A DNA stretch of 64,000 nt from NCBI GenBank assembly GCA_020809705.1, contig CP085834.1, positions 1,302,001 to 1,366,000 of the forward strand. Direction: 5' to 3'. The translations under genes were made by a program, and so were the position numbers. The stretch comes from Calonectria ilicicola (lineage: Eukaryota; Ascomycota; Sordariomycetes; Hypocreales; Nectriaceae). The notes under the pieces were generated by a model. The model ran no database searches and was not told the origin of the DNA. It saw only the letters and a program-made list of their open reading frames with translations. This document shows positions 1 through 13,100 of the stretch, piece after piece (the stretch's first letter is position 1; the number at the start of each line of letters is the position of its first letter).

Positions 1-1096
1 GCAGGCGGTCTTCTGGTGTCATCTTCTTGCCTCCCTCATCGATTTTCTTCTGCCTGCGTCTTGTATCCAGAACAATGCCGACAGCACCAATGCAAGCACC
101 GATGACCGTGCCAATCAATGGTAATTGGCCCACTCCGGAATTCCATCCTCGTTTCCCTTGGAATACAATAGGATAGATGCTAAAAAGCATATACAACAGC
201 GTATACACGACAGCCATATAGATGGCGAGAAGAAAAGAGATGGTGTCAAATAAAATAATCCACGGCCGTGTCAGCGCAATCTTGTAAATTGATTTTAGCG
301 AGCGATCACCGTCTTCAGCCTGGGCCTTGACGTTTTCGTAACCGGGGATTTTTGCCTCGCGAATCCTCCGGGCCTTCATCATGAGCAAGGTCGGGCCATG
401 AGTCTCCGGGATGGTCAACATGAGCAGTGCTGTCGCGCCTCCAAGCCACAGCAAAACATAGAAACTCCATCTCCAATCTTTTTTCAGTTCTAAAAAGCCG
501 GCAACAACGGGTCCCAGGGCAGGACCGATCCAAACCATAGCTGAGAAGCCAGCCATGGCATTTCCCCGCTCCATTGGGTTCCACAAGTCAACAAGAACGC
601 CAGGGCTGTTGCTCAGTGGTGCTGACACAAAAGTCCCAGCCAGAAACCTGCCCACAAGAAGCCCGCCAAAATTGGGCGCAAAGGCGCAAAGAAAGTTAAA
701 GGCAAGATATAGTGCAAAGGTAATGTAAAAGATCCATCGTCGACCATAGAGTTCGCTCAAGGGTGCAAAGATAAGTGGGCCAGCGCAGTACCCCAGCAAA
801 AATAAAGTAATAGTTAAGCCTGCTGCCTCTTCAGACACATGAAAGTGTCTCGACATGGAAGGGATGCATCCACTTGGTGAACTTGATGCAAATGTAGCAT
901 ACATTACCAGCGAGACAGCTGCAATTGTGATTGTACTCCGCCGAGCAGTGGTCCAGTTTTGCGGGTTTTCGATGTCACCGGGCCGGAAATCGACATAGCC
1001 GCATTCATTCAAATATGGCGGGTTTTCAACTTCTAGATTGCCAGTTCGGTAGGGCTTGTTTGTCGGCCTCGACAAGACTCTCTGTAAAACTCCCAT
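1..1096 (-). CDS. MFS multidrug-type transporter (partial, 3' end outside window)
   Basis: The reading frame is open from the ATG at 1094-1096 to the window edge with no intron, giving the first 365 residues. It has an N-terminal cytoplasmic stretch ending near PGDIENPQNW, a typical entry to the drug:H+ antiporter DHA1 group (FLU1/TPO1-like). Successive membrane helices follow, with the loop motif LSELYGRRW (a variant of MFS motif A) near residue 115. The motif RFLAGTFVSAPLSNSPGVLVD matches the helix 4-5 region. Such proteins export small molecules across the plasma membrane by proton antiport. Its place beside a polyketide locus would suit a metabolite exporter, but the BAHD and PKS genes lie several kb away, so the link is inference. 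The C-terminal half is missing only because the window ends. Confidence 0.88.
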   Translation of the reverse strand, partial: MGVLQRVLSRPTNKPYRTGNLEVENPPYLNECGYVDFRPGDIENPQNWTTARRSTITIAAVSLVMYATFASSSPSGCIPSMSRHFHVSEEAAGLTITLFLLGYCAGPLIFAPLSELYGRRWIFYITFALYLAFNFLCAFAPNFGGLLVGRFLAGTFVSAPLSNSPGVLVDLWNPMERGNAMAGFSAMVWIGPALGPVVAGFLELKKDWRWSFYVLLWLGGATALLMLTIPETHGPTLLMMKARRIREAKIPGYENVKAQAEDGDRSLKSIYKIALTRPWIILFDTISFLLAIYMAVVYTLLYMLFSIYPIVFQGKRGWNSGVGQLPLIGTVIGACIGAVGIVLDTRRRQKKIDEGGKKMTPEDRL

Positions 1097-3247
1097 GATT
1101 GCAATTTGACACTCCAAGAGTCACGCAAGTAGCTCAGCCAGAAAGGGGAACAGTTACATCATATAACTCGAGATCGCGATTTTTCTTACAGACTACTTGA
1201 TCACGCGTCTAGCCGAGTCATCCGGTAATTAAACAACTCCTCCTTGTCTCCTCCGGGAACAAAATAAATCCCCGCTTATGACGCCCTAAATCTTCACACC
1301 ATCCCAACCTGCTGATAAATACAAGGGTATTGTTCACAGGCTAATACAATCAAGGACGTGCGGAGATAAGTCGTCTCGGAGTTACGTTGCCGCGACCATC
1401 GTCCAGCTGGAGATGATCCCTGCCAAAAGCAGTCAAGTTTGACGCTAAAACCAGCCCTACTGGTATGACCCTAGATCCAAACCATCGGCTCGCGTTTACA
1501 TCGGAGTACGACGTTAGGTTGAACTCGAACCATTCAAAACTAATCCGAGGGTGGCTGACGTATCCAAAAGGTAATGACTGCATGTGTTCATCTCTCAAAG
1601 CACACGTGCAACATAAACCCGTCACTATACCCGAGATAAATGACGAAGTTTTCTGTATAGAGTTTGTTTCTGCAGATCTGTTGCCAATTGTAATTGACTC
1701 ACACGATGCAACAAGGCAATCGCGTATTGTGGTCACTCGATGATGCGTGAGCTAACAATCTTGTGGCGCGAGTTCACGTGAACAAGGACCGCAACCCAAA
1801 AAGAATTCAGGCATTCAAGTTAGTCTAAGGCAATGTAATTGTGCTGTTGCCTAAGGTTTTTTTTCCTTTCTTCTTATCGAACTTGCTCAATCTCAACCAA
1901 ATCCCGCCTCGAAATAGTGAGTCTGTTAGGAACTGGCAACGTGCAGCGCATAGAGAATAAACCCAAAAGAAGCATCAAGCAAGAACAAGAGCAAGAATAA
2001 ATGACAGTAAATAAATTAATCCACATGCAGACAACATCTACAACAGAGAACAGCCCGTGCTAAATTTGGAGTGGATCCCGCCGCTCCCCACCAAGACAAT
2101 ACATTCATCCGATTGGTCAAAGGTTGAGAATTAACTGGGCGACCTACCCTGTACCATGTTGCGCCTGTCCAAAACTTGACAAGAACTGAACTTCATCCTT
2201 CTTCCTGACATAGACTGCAATAATATGCATTTTATTAATTAGACTGCTTGAAATTTAAAAGAAAAAGTGCACAAAATATTCAACGGATGACCATTCCTTG
2301 CTACTTGGCTCACTCTCATCCTATGCATCGCGTGAAATTAAACACGGTTTAAGCCACCCGCAAGTCCATGTCTCACCATAATTCCTTTTTCTTTTTAGCC
2401 GCACGCAGATATCGTTTTCTATGTGAACTAAAATCTGACAAATAATTTCCATTCCGTCTTTCATGTCTCGTATTCGAGAAACAGTTGTTCTATTTATTCG
2501 CTGGTCCAGAGTCGGTGTGATTTGATGCAGTTGCCTGGAGGGGGAATGGTTGTTAGTTCTGACACTATTGGCATCAGGCCGCTGCATGTGATGCACTCGC
2601 CGGACTAAATAAAGCATACACGAAACCACAATGGATAGTGTAAAAAGATTTCTCTGGAATTGACGTTGTGGACGTACCATTTTTCTCAGTCCCAGACGAG
2701 TACTGTGCCAATGGCAATGGAAACGTGGTTGGTCAGGTCAGGATGGCCCACTTTAGGAACCGCCATTGACGGCATGAAGCTATGTCTGAGATTCACAGCG
2801 CCAAGTTACGATGGCCCATGACGGATGATTCTGCCTTGCCTCCCCTCCGAAATAAGTTCACATCCAATCGCATCTCGTCCAAAAAGGCCGGCATATCGTA
2901 TCAGACGAAAATGAAGCTGAACAGACGGCCCGGCCCGATTTGATGAGCTATACGGACTTGGTGGCAGATCTGGTTGTGGGACAAGCCTCATTTTCGTGAT
3001 ACCGGAACTGAAGCCCTTTTTTCAAAAATTGTGTGAAACAACCGCGATACTCCGGGCTCAGCGTTGGGAGGCCAGGATAGAACGGAGGCCATTTCGCTAT
3101 ACAAAACATGGATGTTTCCCAGAAAGAGCGGAATATTAGAAACCCAGCCCCCTCAAGACTCTTCATCATACTCATTTAATTTCGGATTCTGTTGGTGAAA
3201 TTCATCCAAAACACACACCATTTGACACCTACAATATCAAGGCCACA
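1097..3247. other. Intergenic region, about 2.15 kb
   Basis: I see no convincing gene here. Short open frames on both strands (for example 1465-1743 and 2321-2680) lack recognisable domains, have no splice-joined partners and overlap each other antisense. The region separates the divergent MFS and Hce2 genes and should hold both promoters. Confidence 0.5.
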
Positions 3248-3691
3248 ATGCGCATCCCCGTCTTCGCCACCATGGCAGCCCTTCTGGCGCTCGCTGAGGC
3301 TGCACCTGCACCCACATCGCCCAAGGACGCCAACAATCCTCTCGTTGAACGAGCCTCAGAGGATTACTGTGGTACCTCCAGCTTCATTAACCAGAGTTCT
3401 GGGGGTTCACCTACAGTTTCTGATTGCAGGAGAATTGCTACAAACATTGCAGGTGGGGGTACCTGGATTTTCTGGGACAAACGCCAATTGGTACAATATG
3501 GCACTTGCGCCTTTGGTATCATGTCGAAGCCCCAGCGTACCACCATTGTCGGCAACCAGGACATTATCGATCTCATCAACGATTCAATCAACAAATTTCA
3601 GTGGCGTGGACTTGTTGGTACGAAGGGTACAATGCCCTGTCGCTCCGGTTCGGTTGACTGGGGCCTCTCCCACACCAAGGATATTGGCTAG
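3248..3691 (+). CDS. Small secreted Hce2-domain protein (Ecp2-like putative effector)
   Basis: This is an intronless 147-residue protein. The N-terminus (residues 1 to about 19, MRIPVFATMAALLALAEAA) is a signal peptide. The mature part has four cysteines, in YCG, DCRR, GTCAFG and MPCR, and the Hce2 hallmarks: an opening CGTSSF, then SPTVSDC, GGGTW, YGTCAFG and the VGNQDIIDLIND helix. Hce2 (homologues of Cladosporium fulvum Ecp2) proteins are secreted by many fungi. They are described as putative necrosis-inducing factors, but most are functionally untested and many occur in saprotrophs. The start is the first ATG before the signal peptide. It is close to the divergent BAHD gene and the PKS, but no functional link is shown. 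Confidence 0.85.
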   Translation: MRIPVFATMAALLALAEAAPAPTSPKDANNPLVERASEDYCGTSSFINQSSGGSPTVSDCRRIATNIAGGGTWIFWDKRQLVQYGTCAFGIMSKPQRTTIVGNQDIIDLINDSINKFQWRGLVGTKGTMPCRSGSVDWGLSHTKDIG

Positions 3692-3891
3692 TTATTTGGT
3701 CCTGGGGATAAACAGCAAAAGCTTCTCTTCTTCTACAAAGGTCCCTCTTTACGGGGGACTTATTCCTATTTAAAGTCAATGACAATATGCTTCATCCATT
3801 GCGAATAAAATTACGAACACATGATGCAAACGGTGATGAATATTTGTAGTATGGTCTGTGAATCTGGAGGGACCGGAACCGTGATAGAAAA

Positions 3892-5313
3892 TCATACAAT
3901 CAACTCCATCAGTTTTGTCCAATCCTCGTCTGCTTTTAGATTGTTCGTGGCCTCAGGATCCGCCCAGAGTTGAATTTCAATCCCTCCCCTCATTGAAGGC
4001 ATGTAGATTGATAATCCATCGAAGAATGCTGGAAACGCCTCTCGAAGGCATTTTGCAAGCCCTAGCTCACTACCCCATTGATAATATGAGAGGCAATCCA
4101 ACAAACTGGTGGGACTTGTGGTCAATAAGTCGTGACCTACGCAAGGAATCATTTGATTTGTAACATTTGGGCATGTCTGAGCTGCCCCAATAAGTGCCGA
4201 GAGACGCTCTGGTGTCCAATAACGTACTGACTCTGAAATTCTGGACGCCAATGAGTACATATTTTCAGGAATTGGAGATGTAAGCTCAGTTGCACCCGCC
4301 GTGGCCCTTGCAGGGACAATGGCGTTCATAGGGTAGTCGTCGGGCAAGGGTGGATCTAGGCGCTTTCGAATGTTGATGCCAGTTACCATTGAAGAGACGG
4401 TAATGCTACCTGGATTTGCTAGCTCTCGGGCCCGTGTAAGATGGATCCAGGCCAAAGCCATAACGGCGGCGTTGTCTGTCACTGAAGGTAGGTCTGCAGA
4501 TGGCGGCTTCACCATTTTTCGCAACTTTTCCAAGTTTTCTGGTGACAAATACCAATGCGTCTGTGGATTGATTTCGTCAAGAGTTGCACAATCTCCCTCC
4601 ATCGCCAGTTTCATGATGGTTGTCTGTCTTTGTCGTTGCGCGGGGTTGGCAGCCTCGGTTAGATCGCTACTGTAGGGATCGAAGTTCGACAATGGCATTT
4701 CAAGAGCCGGATAGAGAGCGTTGGACATGTCTAGATCTGCATCACTTAGCCGTGCTTCTGAGGGGACGATGCGACCCTCTGATGCAGCAGCAACATGACG
4801 TGACCACACTTTGAGAAAGATGTTGATACCGGTCCCGTCGACAACAGAATGGTGGATGCAGAAGCCTAGCACAAGCCCACCATTAATGAAGGTAACTTGA
4901 ATAGATAAAGCAGGACATCTCCCCTCAATGTGCTTGCGCGGCTCGGGAGTAAACCTTTCTGCTGACAATATTGAGAAAGGAAAGTTTCTTTCAGAAAGCT
5001 CTTGAAATGAAAGAGTCGTATCTTCAACCGCATGGAACCAAACCCCAGGGGCGTCACCATACTCCAACTGGAGCATGTTTCGATCCGCGGATTCGTACAC
5101 GATATCGGCGGCAAGGAAGTTCAACTCATCGAGTGTGTATGACAGACCCGTCTGGAGATTATCAAGAATCTCATCTCTATCAACCGATGGATCGGTCTCA
5201 AATATTAACATTAACGGGAGCATAAGCCGAATCATGTATTGGTCTAGCGGACTCAGGTGTCCAACTCCTGGGACCAGAGGGAACGTTGGGCGGACGAATG
5301 TTTTGTCATCCAT
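3892..5313 (-). CDS. BAHD-type acyltransferase
   Basis: This is a single-exon gene of 473 residues. It starts at the ATG at 5311-5313 (MDDKTFVRPT); the open frame continues upstream but has no ATG. The BAHD transferase signature HHSVVDG (HxxxD, H155 and D159) is clear. The C-terminal DFGWG structural motif is reduced to something like YQWGSELG, as in many fungal trichothecene 3-O-acetyltransferase-like members. Family members move an acyl group from acyl-CoA to a hydroxyl or amine of a small molecule. It is transcribed away from the PKS across a 1.8 kb shared upstream region, so it is a good candidate for acylating the polyketide product. Substrate and donor cannot be read from sequence. Confidence 0.85.
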   Translation of the reverse strand: MDDKTFVRPTFPLVPGVGHLSPLDQYMIRLMLPLMLIFETDPSVDRDEILDNLQTGLSYTLDELNFLAADIVYESADRNMLQLEYGDAPGVWFHAVEDTTLSFQELSERNFPFSILSAERFTPEPRKHIEGRCPALSIQVTFINGGLVLGFCIHHSVVDGTGINIFLKVWSRHVAAASEGRIVPSEARLSDADLDMSNALYPALEMPLSNFDPYSSDLTEAANPAQRQRQTTIMKLAMEGDCATLDEINPQTHWYLSPENLEKLRKMVKPPSADLPSVTDNAAVMALAWIHLTRARELANPGSITVSSMVTGINIRKRLDPPLPDDYPMNAIVPARATAGATELTSPIPENMYSLASRISESVRYWTPERLSALIGAAQTCPNVTNQMIPCVGHDLLTTSPTSLLDCLSYYQWGSELGLAKCLREAFPAFFDGLSIYMPSMRGGIEIQLWADPEATNNLKADEDWTKLMELIV

Positions 5314-7115
5314 TATGTAGCTTTGGTCAACCAAAAATACCAAAAGAACATTGGATTGCTGTAAGAGCAATTGGGGACGAGAAATCGACTGGGGAAGAGT
5401 ATCCAATATGTGTCGTCAAAACCTTTTAGATGCAAAATTCCTTGTCTGTAAACAAGATGCAGCCAGCTTGTCCACTAACTGATCGACTGGTTGGGATGTT
5501 CCTATTTTAGCACAGTCTGTATTTGAACCAATTCTTGTAGTCTGATCTCCTCCTCCACCTGTAAGAACATTGGCTGACCGTCATGAATCTGCGCGGCTAC
5601 ATAGTTTCTGGGCGCAACTCCATCCGTGTCAGCATTATAAACCAAGTTGGAAAGGCACTAGTCAGCTGGCTCCACCAAACTAATACCGCCATTACCGGGC
5701 TTTTTCTTTTGGTTATAAGATTTATTTGTTAGCATTTGAGGGCACCGCTGAATATGGGGCCTCCCCCGTGTGTGGATTCGCCTGGATACCCGTCTTCACT
5801 CCGGACGTTAATACTGGATTGAGATCGTGTCGGATGCAATACATGTGGGAAAATACCTCATGCTGGGATACTGGCACATGCAACATTATGCATTAGCCAA
5901 TGTATCATTGCATATCGAGCTGAGAAGAGGTGCCTAGCTCAGCCATTTCTCCGCTCAAGAAATTGGCGAGCCTACCAACATAGTTTGTGATAGCCAGTCT
6001 CAGTTCATTATGGAGCCAACACGCGGCACAGCCTGGCGCGGCCCACTACCGAACATAAGCGAAAACTCTAATGTCGGAGACAATACGATGTTTGGTTACC
6101 CCATGTCATGTCGAACTTGGACCTCGTGTTACGACCTGCAACTAGTCTTGTGAAAGACTGAACTATTCCGATGCACCTCTCGTATATTGAGCGCCTTGTC
6201 TACCAATCGAAACCCTTGTGGCTAGCGAATTTCCCCGATCTAAAAACAGCGGTAAGAACTACTGTCAGGCCTCTGGAAATTGGCACTTCTTAGCGTGTTG
6301 CTGAGAATATTGGTGGCGCTAACTCGTGATTTTAGCGAAGAGCTAGACAGAATCTCCCCTTGTAGCTGCCAGGGCTGACGAATATCATGATCCACCCTAG
6401 ATCCCTCTCAGGTGTTCATTCCAAGACAAATCATATAATTTTGCAGATCTGGCTGCGCTTATTTATGCAGCACTAAGCGACGCCAGTTTACTGAGCGCTT
6501 ACAATACGCTGACACATGATCACCTGACTTAAATTTGTTGATCCTCGTTCCATTAGTTTCAAGAGAGGAGCTTTGGGCGAATGGAATCAAAGAAGTGACC
6601 AGACAAAAGTAGGGAAAAAAATTGATCGCGAGGCACAAGTGTCCCCGGGGGTTTCATGCTTTGTATTATTCAGCCGTACTAAGCGACGGCTTGGATAGCG
6701 ATATTCTCGTAACATCTTAGTTAAGCTGGGAAGTTCCAATCAAAAGTCACCACGTTGATAATACAATGAGTGAGAGCTCTTCTTGTGGTTTTGTCTCTCA
6801 AAATATCCATAACTAAGGACAGAGGGCTTAATCAGGGGTCTCAGAGTGATTCATCGAATTGTAGCTCTGATTCATCAGTCCTATTTCATGAATTCGGATC
6901 AGTATATGGCGTTCTGTCAATGGATCAGAGATTTATTATCAAGATTTTTCCAGATCTAAGTTCAATCATATCACACGTTTTTCTTTTGGTTCACTGTTTT
7001 GAAGATTGATATCCGGCTTCATCATCAACACCTTCATGTTACGTCTGTCAAATCATACCTAACCGAAACAACGAATCTTCTTTGTATCAAATAAAAGCGA
7101 AAAGAAGTAGGCAAT
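5314..7115. promoter_or_regulatory. Shared upstream region of the BAHD and PKS genes
   Basis: About 1.8 kb between two divergently transcribed genes. No open frame with a recognisable product is present; the frame at 6770-7009 is short and featureless. An A+T-rich stretch just before the PKS start (around 7085-7105) may be leader. No specific operator was identified. Confidence 0.4.
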
Positions 7116-10100
7116 ATGGATCGGCAAAAGGGCGCTCCGGATCCTATTGCTGTTGTCGGGATGTCGTGCAGGTTCTCTGGGATAGCGTCAGACGAACACA
7201 GATTCTGGCATTTGCTTTCCACGGGCATGACCACTTGGTCAAACAATGCTAAGGAGCGCTTCAGGCTACAGTCCTTTTGGCACCCCGAAGCCGGACTCTC
7301 AGGATCGGTGAGTCTCATTTTGACATTTCGAGCTACTTGAACTTTTTGAATTACTCACATATCGACATTATGATAGACCAATTCACAAGGGATGCATTTA
7401 CTCAATGAAGACCCTGCCTACTTTGACAACGGATTTTTCAACATCGGCGGAGTGGAAGCCAAGTCCATGGATCCCCAGCAACGGATACTTCTGGAAGTGG
7501 TATATGAGGCATTGGAGAATGCAGGTGTGCCATTGGAGACTCTTGAAGGGTCCAACACCGGAGTTTATTGCGCGTCAAATCACGCGGAATACGACAAAAT
7601 CCTTGCTCGAGACCCAGAAGTCTCACCAACGTAAGTGACATTATGTATCTCATAGCCTCTTTTCCGTGTTGCAGAAGGGCTCAACTAATCCCAATCATTC
7701 AATAGTTATCGTTTCACTGGAACTGGCGCAACCATTCTAGCCAATCGCATTTCGTATTTGTTTGATTTGAGAGGACCCAGTCTCGTGATAGACACAGCTT
7801 GTTCAAGTTCCCTGGTTGCTTTGCATAATGCCTGCAATGCCCTCTGGTCTGGTGAAATTGACCAAGCGATACTGGGCAGTTGCAACTTGATCTTAGATCC
7901 GGATACCTTCTCTTTCATGTCGTCCATGACATTTCTTTCCCCTCACGGTAGATGTTATGCCTTTGATGAGAGGGCAAATGGCTATGGTCGCGGTGAGGGA
8001 TGTGCGGCTTTGCTTTTAAAACCACTTCGTGCAGCAATTCGTGATGGCGATGCTATCCGTGGAGTCATTCGAGGAACTGCGGTTACATCTGATGGAAAGA
8101 CGTTCGGCATCACTAAGCCTTCAGGCGATGCCCAGTATGAGACAATAAGACGCGCCTATGAGTTTGCTGGGTTAGATCCCCGTGAGACGGTATTTGTGGA
8201 AGCCCATGGTAAGTGTCTCGGATTTTGCCTTATTCCTACATGGAATTGTATTGCTTTAATTCTGACCATCTTCAAAATTTGTTCTCGATGGAATTTGAAA
8301 GCTAATCTTATCTCAAAGGTACCGGCACCACGGCGGGTGATGGAGCAGAAATAACAGCATTCTCCAAAGCTTTTTGTTCGGGGAGAGATCCGTCAAAGAA
8401 GCTATATGTTGGCAGCGTAAAGTCCAACATTGGTCACACTGAGCATACTGCTGGGTTGGCGAGCGTGATAAAAGCACTACTGGTCCTTGAAAAAGAACTT
8501 ATGGTTCCGAATCCAACTTACAAGACCGCCAACACCGCCCTGAATCTACATGAACATGGGATAGAGGTATGTGGAAACCAATCAAGAGTCTGAAACCACC
8601 AAAAAGTTCAATGTACTTACAGTCTCTCAGGTTCTGAATAAAACTGTTAAATGGCCAATTGGAGAGGCAAAAAGGATTTCAATCAACAGTACAGCCTTTG
8701 GTGGCACAAACGCTCATGTTATTGTCGAATCAGGTTCGGGCTGGACTGGTTTGACAAATGGAGAACTGGTCAACGGAGCCGTACTGACAGCGTCAGCGAA
8801 AGAAATCATTAGCCTACCCGAACATAATTCAGTGCCCCGACTTTTTTGCTTCACTCACAGACGTGAACAAGATATACACAAACTCGCCGCTTTATGGAGA
8901 AAGTTTCTTGCTACATCACCGTCAATATCCTTGGGAGCACTGGCATACACACTAGGATCACGACGTTCCATCCATTCTCACCGCATTGCTATTACAGCTA
9001 ATAGCTTAAAGGATATTTCCGAAAATCTGCTAAAGGTCGAAGAGGGTTCTCAAAGACCTATCAAGGCTTATAAAAACCCTCTTGTTTGCTTTGCATTCAC
9101 GGGGCAAGGTGCTCAGTGGGCAGAGATGGGACGAGAACTGATGTCTTTTTACCCCGTTTTCAAGCAGAGTATTAAACAAGCCGAAGACTTTCTTCTAGAA
9201 TTTGGAGCAACGTGGAGTTTGACCGAAGAACTGGCCAAACCCGATGATGTCTCGCGCATCAACGGGGCCGAGCTCGCTCAACCTTGCACGACAGCTATCC
9301 AAATCGCCCTGGTTGACCTCTTAGACTCATTTGGAATCCGGCCCGCTCAGGTCTGTGGTCACTCAAGTGGTGAAATTGCGGCTGCTTACACCTTCGGGGC
9401 TCTCTCTGCTCGAGATGCGATAAAGATCGCTTACCACCGTGGAATAGCGGTGCAAAACCTCCACCAAATTGCCCCAACTTTACAGGGGGCCATGTTGGCT
9501 GTGGGAATGTCTGAATCCGCCATTTCTCCGTACCTGGCAGCATATCAGCTTACGGTTAATTTGGCATGTATCAACAGTTCAAACAGTGTGACTCTCTCTG
9601 GTGATACATCATCTATTGTGGAGCTGGCCCAAAAGTTTGACAAGGCTGGAATATTCAACCGCAAATTGGTCGTGGAGGCCGCTTATCATTCCCATCATAT
9701 GCAGGCTATTGAGAAGTTCTACTACGACAATATCAAGGATGTTCAACCACATGCTTCAAAGGAGAATATTTGCATGGTGTCTTCTGTCACGGGTAATTTG
9801 GTTCAGGCGCAAGATCTCAGGGCGGATTATTGGATCCAGAATTTGCTCTCGACAGTCAAATTCTCTTCTGCTCTATCAAAAATGCTTGAGGTCGCTGGAA
9901 CAAACAGCTACTCTGACTCTGGTAGATTGATAGTGGAGATTGGACCACATCCAAATCTCCGTGGTCCAATTACCCAGACAGTGAAAGATGTCGTGGCATC
10001 AAATACCCATTATCTTAGCACTCTCAATCGCAAAGATGGTGATGCCAAGTCAATTCTTGCACTCATGGGTGAACTTATCTGTTACAGTGCCAATGTTTCA

Positions 10101-13100
10101 CTACTACATGTCAACAAAATCGATGCCCAGGACACCCAGGTCTTAACAAGCCTCCCGTCCTACAATTGGTGTCATGAGGAAAAACATTGGAATGAATCTC
10201 GGAGAAGTCATCACTATCGACTCCGTCAATTTCCTCGACATGACTTACTTGGAACTATGGCTCCAGATAGTCTTAGCTCTCAGCCGTCGTGGCACAATTA
10301 CATAAAAATGTCAGAGACTCCCTGGTTGAGCGGCCATTGCATCGATGGGACCAATATTTTCAGTGCAACAGGTTACATTACCATGGTAGTCGAGGCATTT
10401 CGGCAGCTCTCTGTCATCGAGAACCGCAGTTGGAAACGAAAGACCATCACGATGAAGCACATAAAATTTATTACACCACTTCTAGTTACTTCTGATCCGA
10501 TTGGGGTTGAGGTTTTTTTGCAGATGCGACCATACTCTTACTCTGAAAGCGATTCGACTTCTCTTTGGAACGAGTTCACTATATTCAGCATATCCCGCGA
10601 AAACCGATCAACACAACATTGCCATGGAATAGCTACAGTGGTGGATGCATTCTCTCAACTCTGCCATACGGATTCAGATTTAGTCGAGAGATGGGTGAGT
10701 CTCGATCCGTCCAGGATTTACAAAGATTTGAGAGGAATGGGGATGAATTATACTGGGGCATATGTGTGTATGAAATCTATTGAAGCATGTCCGTGGCGAA
10801 CAAAAGTTGAATTGTCGGTCACGGATACCCAAGCATTCATGCCTTCCGGATATCAGCAACCTCATACAATCCATCCAGCTACATTGGATGGTTGTCTCCA
10901 GGCAGTCCTACCTGGCCTGAAACTCGGTGATTTTCTCACTGAGCCGGCGATACCATCTTCAATAGACGAAGTACACCTTTCAACTAAGTGCAACTTGCGA
11001 CCTGGATCTAGTTTGATAGTAGCCACGCAGTCTAAAAAACATGGACTGGCCAAATTCACTGCAGACATTTGGGCAGGGAAGGCCAAAAATGGTTCTAAAG
11101 ACGCCATTTTCTTTGCGAGAGGAGCTAAGTTCTCCTCTCTCAGCTCTGGGGCTGGGTCGCAACTCTCCACGCAGTTGTGCTATCAGACTAAATGGCAGAT
11201 TGATCCATTCCTTTCCTCCAAAGAATCCATTCTGAAACATTGTACGAGCGACCTCAAAAATGATGACCAGCAGTTGGGGAATGATTTGAATGCATTTTCC
11301 CGAAGTTCGATCAAACAAGCTCTCAATGCGTTGACCCTCGAGGAGGCTGCAGCCGTGGCTGGTTATCGCAAGCATTACTTAGAATGGATGCGAGCACAAG
11401 GTTTAAATGACACTCGAGAAATAACTCCAGAGCTGGAAAATAGGCTAAAGTCACATGGTGCATATGGAGAAGCACTTGCCCGTATCGGCCCACGGGTGAA
11501 GGATATCATCATGAATAAGGTTGATGGGCTGTCTTTGCTCATGCAAGACAACCTTCTGGACCGCATATATCTGGACAGAAATGCACTGCATCGCTGCCAT
11601 GCGCAACTTGCGAATTATATCCGGTTGGCAAAGTTCAAGATTCCAAATATTAGGATCCTCGAAGTTGGTGGTGGCACTGGAAGTCTAACTCTCCCGGTTC
11701 TAGAGGCACTATATAATGACGACAACTCAAAGCAATGTCGAACAACCGAGAAATACTTCTTTTCAGATATTTCCACTGGATTTTTGGGTTCTTTGCGCGA
11801 AAAGCTTGGCAATTTCGAACCATTTGTCGAGCTTAAAGCTTTGGACATTGAAAAACCAGCATCGGACCAAGGTTTCGAATTGGGCTCATTCGACCTGATT
11901 CTAGCCTCCAACGTGGTCCATGCCACCAAGGATTTGGATATAACGCTGGCTAATCTCAAAAGCCTACTGAAACCCGGAGGGCAATTGGCTTTGGTTGAGT
12001 TGACAATCCCGACAATTCAGACTGGAATGCTCTGGGGAGCCTTGCCTGGATGGTGGCTGGGAGTTGACAGTGGTCGCACCCTTGGACCGCTGTTGACAAC
12101 ATCCGAATGGGACGAAGTTCTCAAACGCAATGGATTCTCGGGCGTCGATGTAGAAATGAAGGATTACGAAAGTGAGGAACATGAGCTCAGTACTCTGCTG
12201 TCTTCTGTTGCCTACTCACAAAATACTCCCAACAACGAATTGATACAAATAATCACCAGGGAAGCCGATTTTTCTGTTGCTAATGAGCTTGAAACAAACA
12301 TAAAACTTCATATTCCGAGCTCAGAGGTTACAGTAACCACGATGTTCACTGCTCAAGCGATTAAAAATGCCGTGATTATTATCCTAGAATTATCACAGGA
12401 CCTTTTGGCAGGAGCGTCTGAATCCGAGTGGAATTGGATTCGAGATACATTGTGCAATGCATCAAAGATTCTCTGGATTACTCAAGGTGGCGCCCGGGAA
12501 TGTGCTACGCCGAGAAGGGCTCTCATCACGGGGCTAAGTCGAAACGTCCGTACCGAAAACATCAATCTGGATATTTATACTTTGGACATGGAGCCAGAAT
12601 CCAGAACAAGAAGTGAGATGGTCTCAGATATTCTTCAACTCTACACAAAGGTTCTTGGACCCCAGAGGCAGTCGCATTCCAAATGGGAATGGGAAATTGC
12701 GGCACGAAATGGGGACCTTCTCATCCCTCGCATTATTCCCGAGTCATCAGCTAGCAACTGGGTCATCAATTCCGTTTCTAAATATCACCCACGCGTAGAG
12801 AAAGAAACCGATCCCGACCGGTCGCTGAGACTTTCTATTCGCTCTGCTGGGCTTTGGGACACCCTTTATTGGACTGATCATATCATAAACGACGCAAAAG
12901 GTATCCCATCCAGCCACATTTCAGTTCGTATGGACTTCGCTGCATTGAACTTCAGGGATGTCATGTCTGCCTTAGGCCAGCTCAATGGGTCATCCAGCAT
13001 GTTAATTGAAGGAGCTGGAACGGTACTTGCGGTCGGAAAAGAGGCGTCATCGCGGTTCTCTGTTGGTGATGCGGTCTGCTTCTTCGAGCCAGAAGGCCTC

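Noticed and set aside
1350..1743. Overlapping frames of 128 and 92 codons on opposite strands
   Set aside because: Neither has a recognisable domain, signal peptide or spliced partner.
5314..5406. N-terminal extension of the BAHD acyltransferase
   Set aside because: The open frame continues upstream, but its first codon would be TTG; the first ATG at 5311-5313 fits the family N-terminus.
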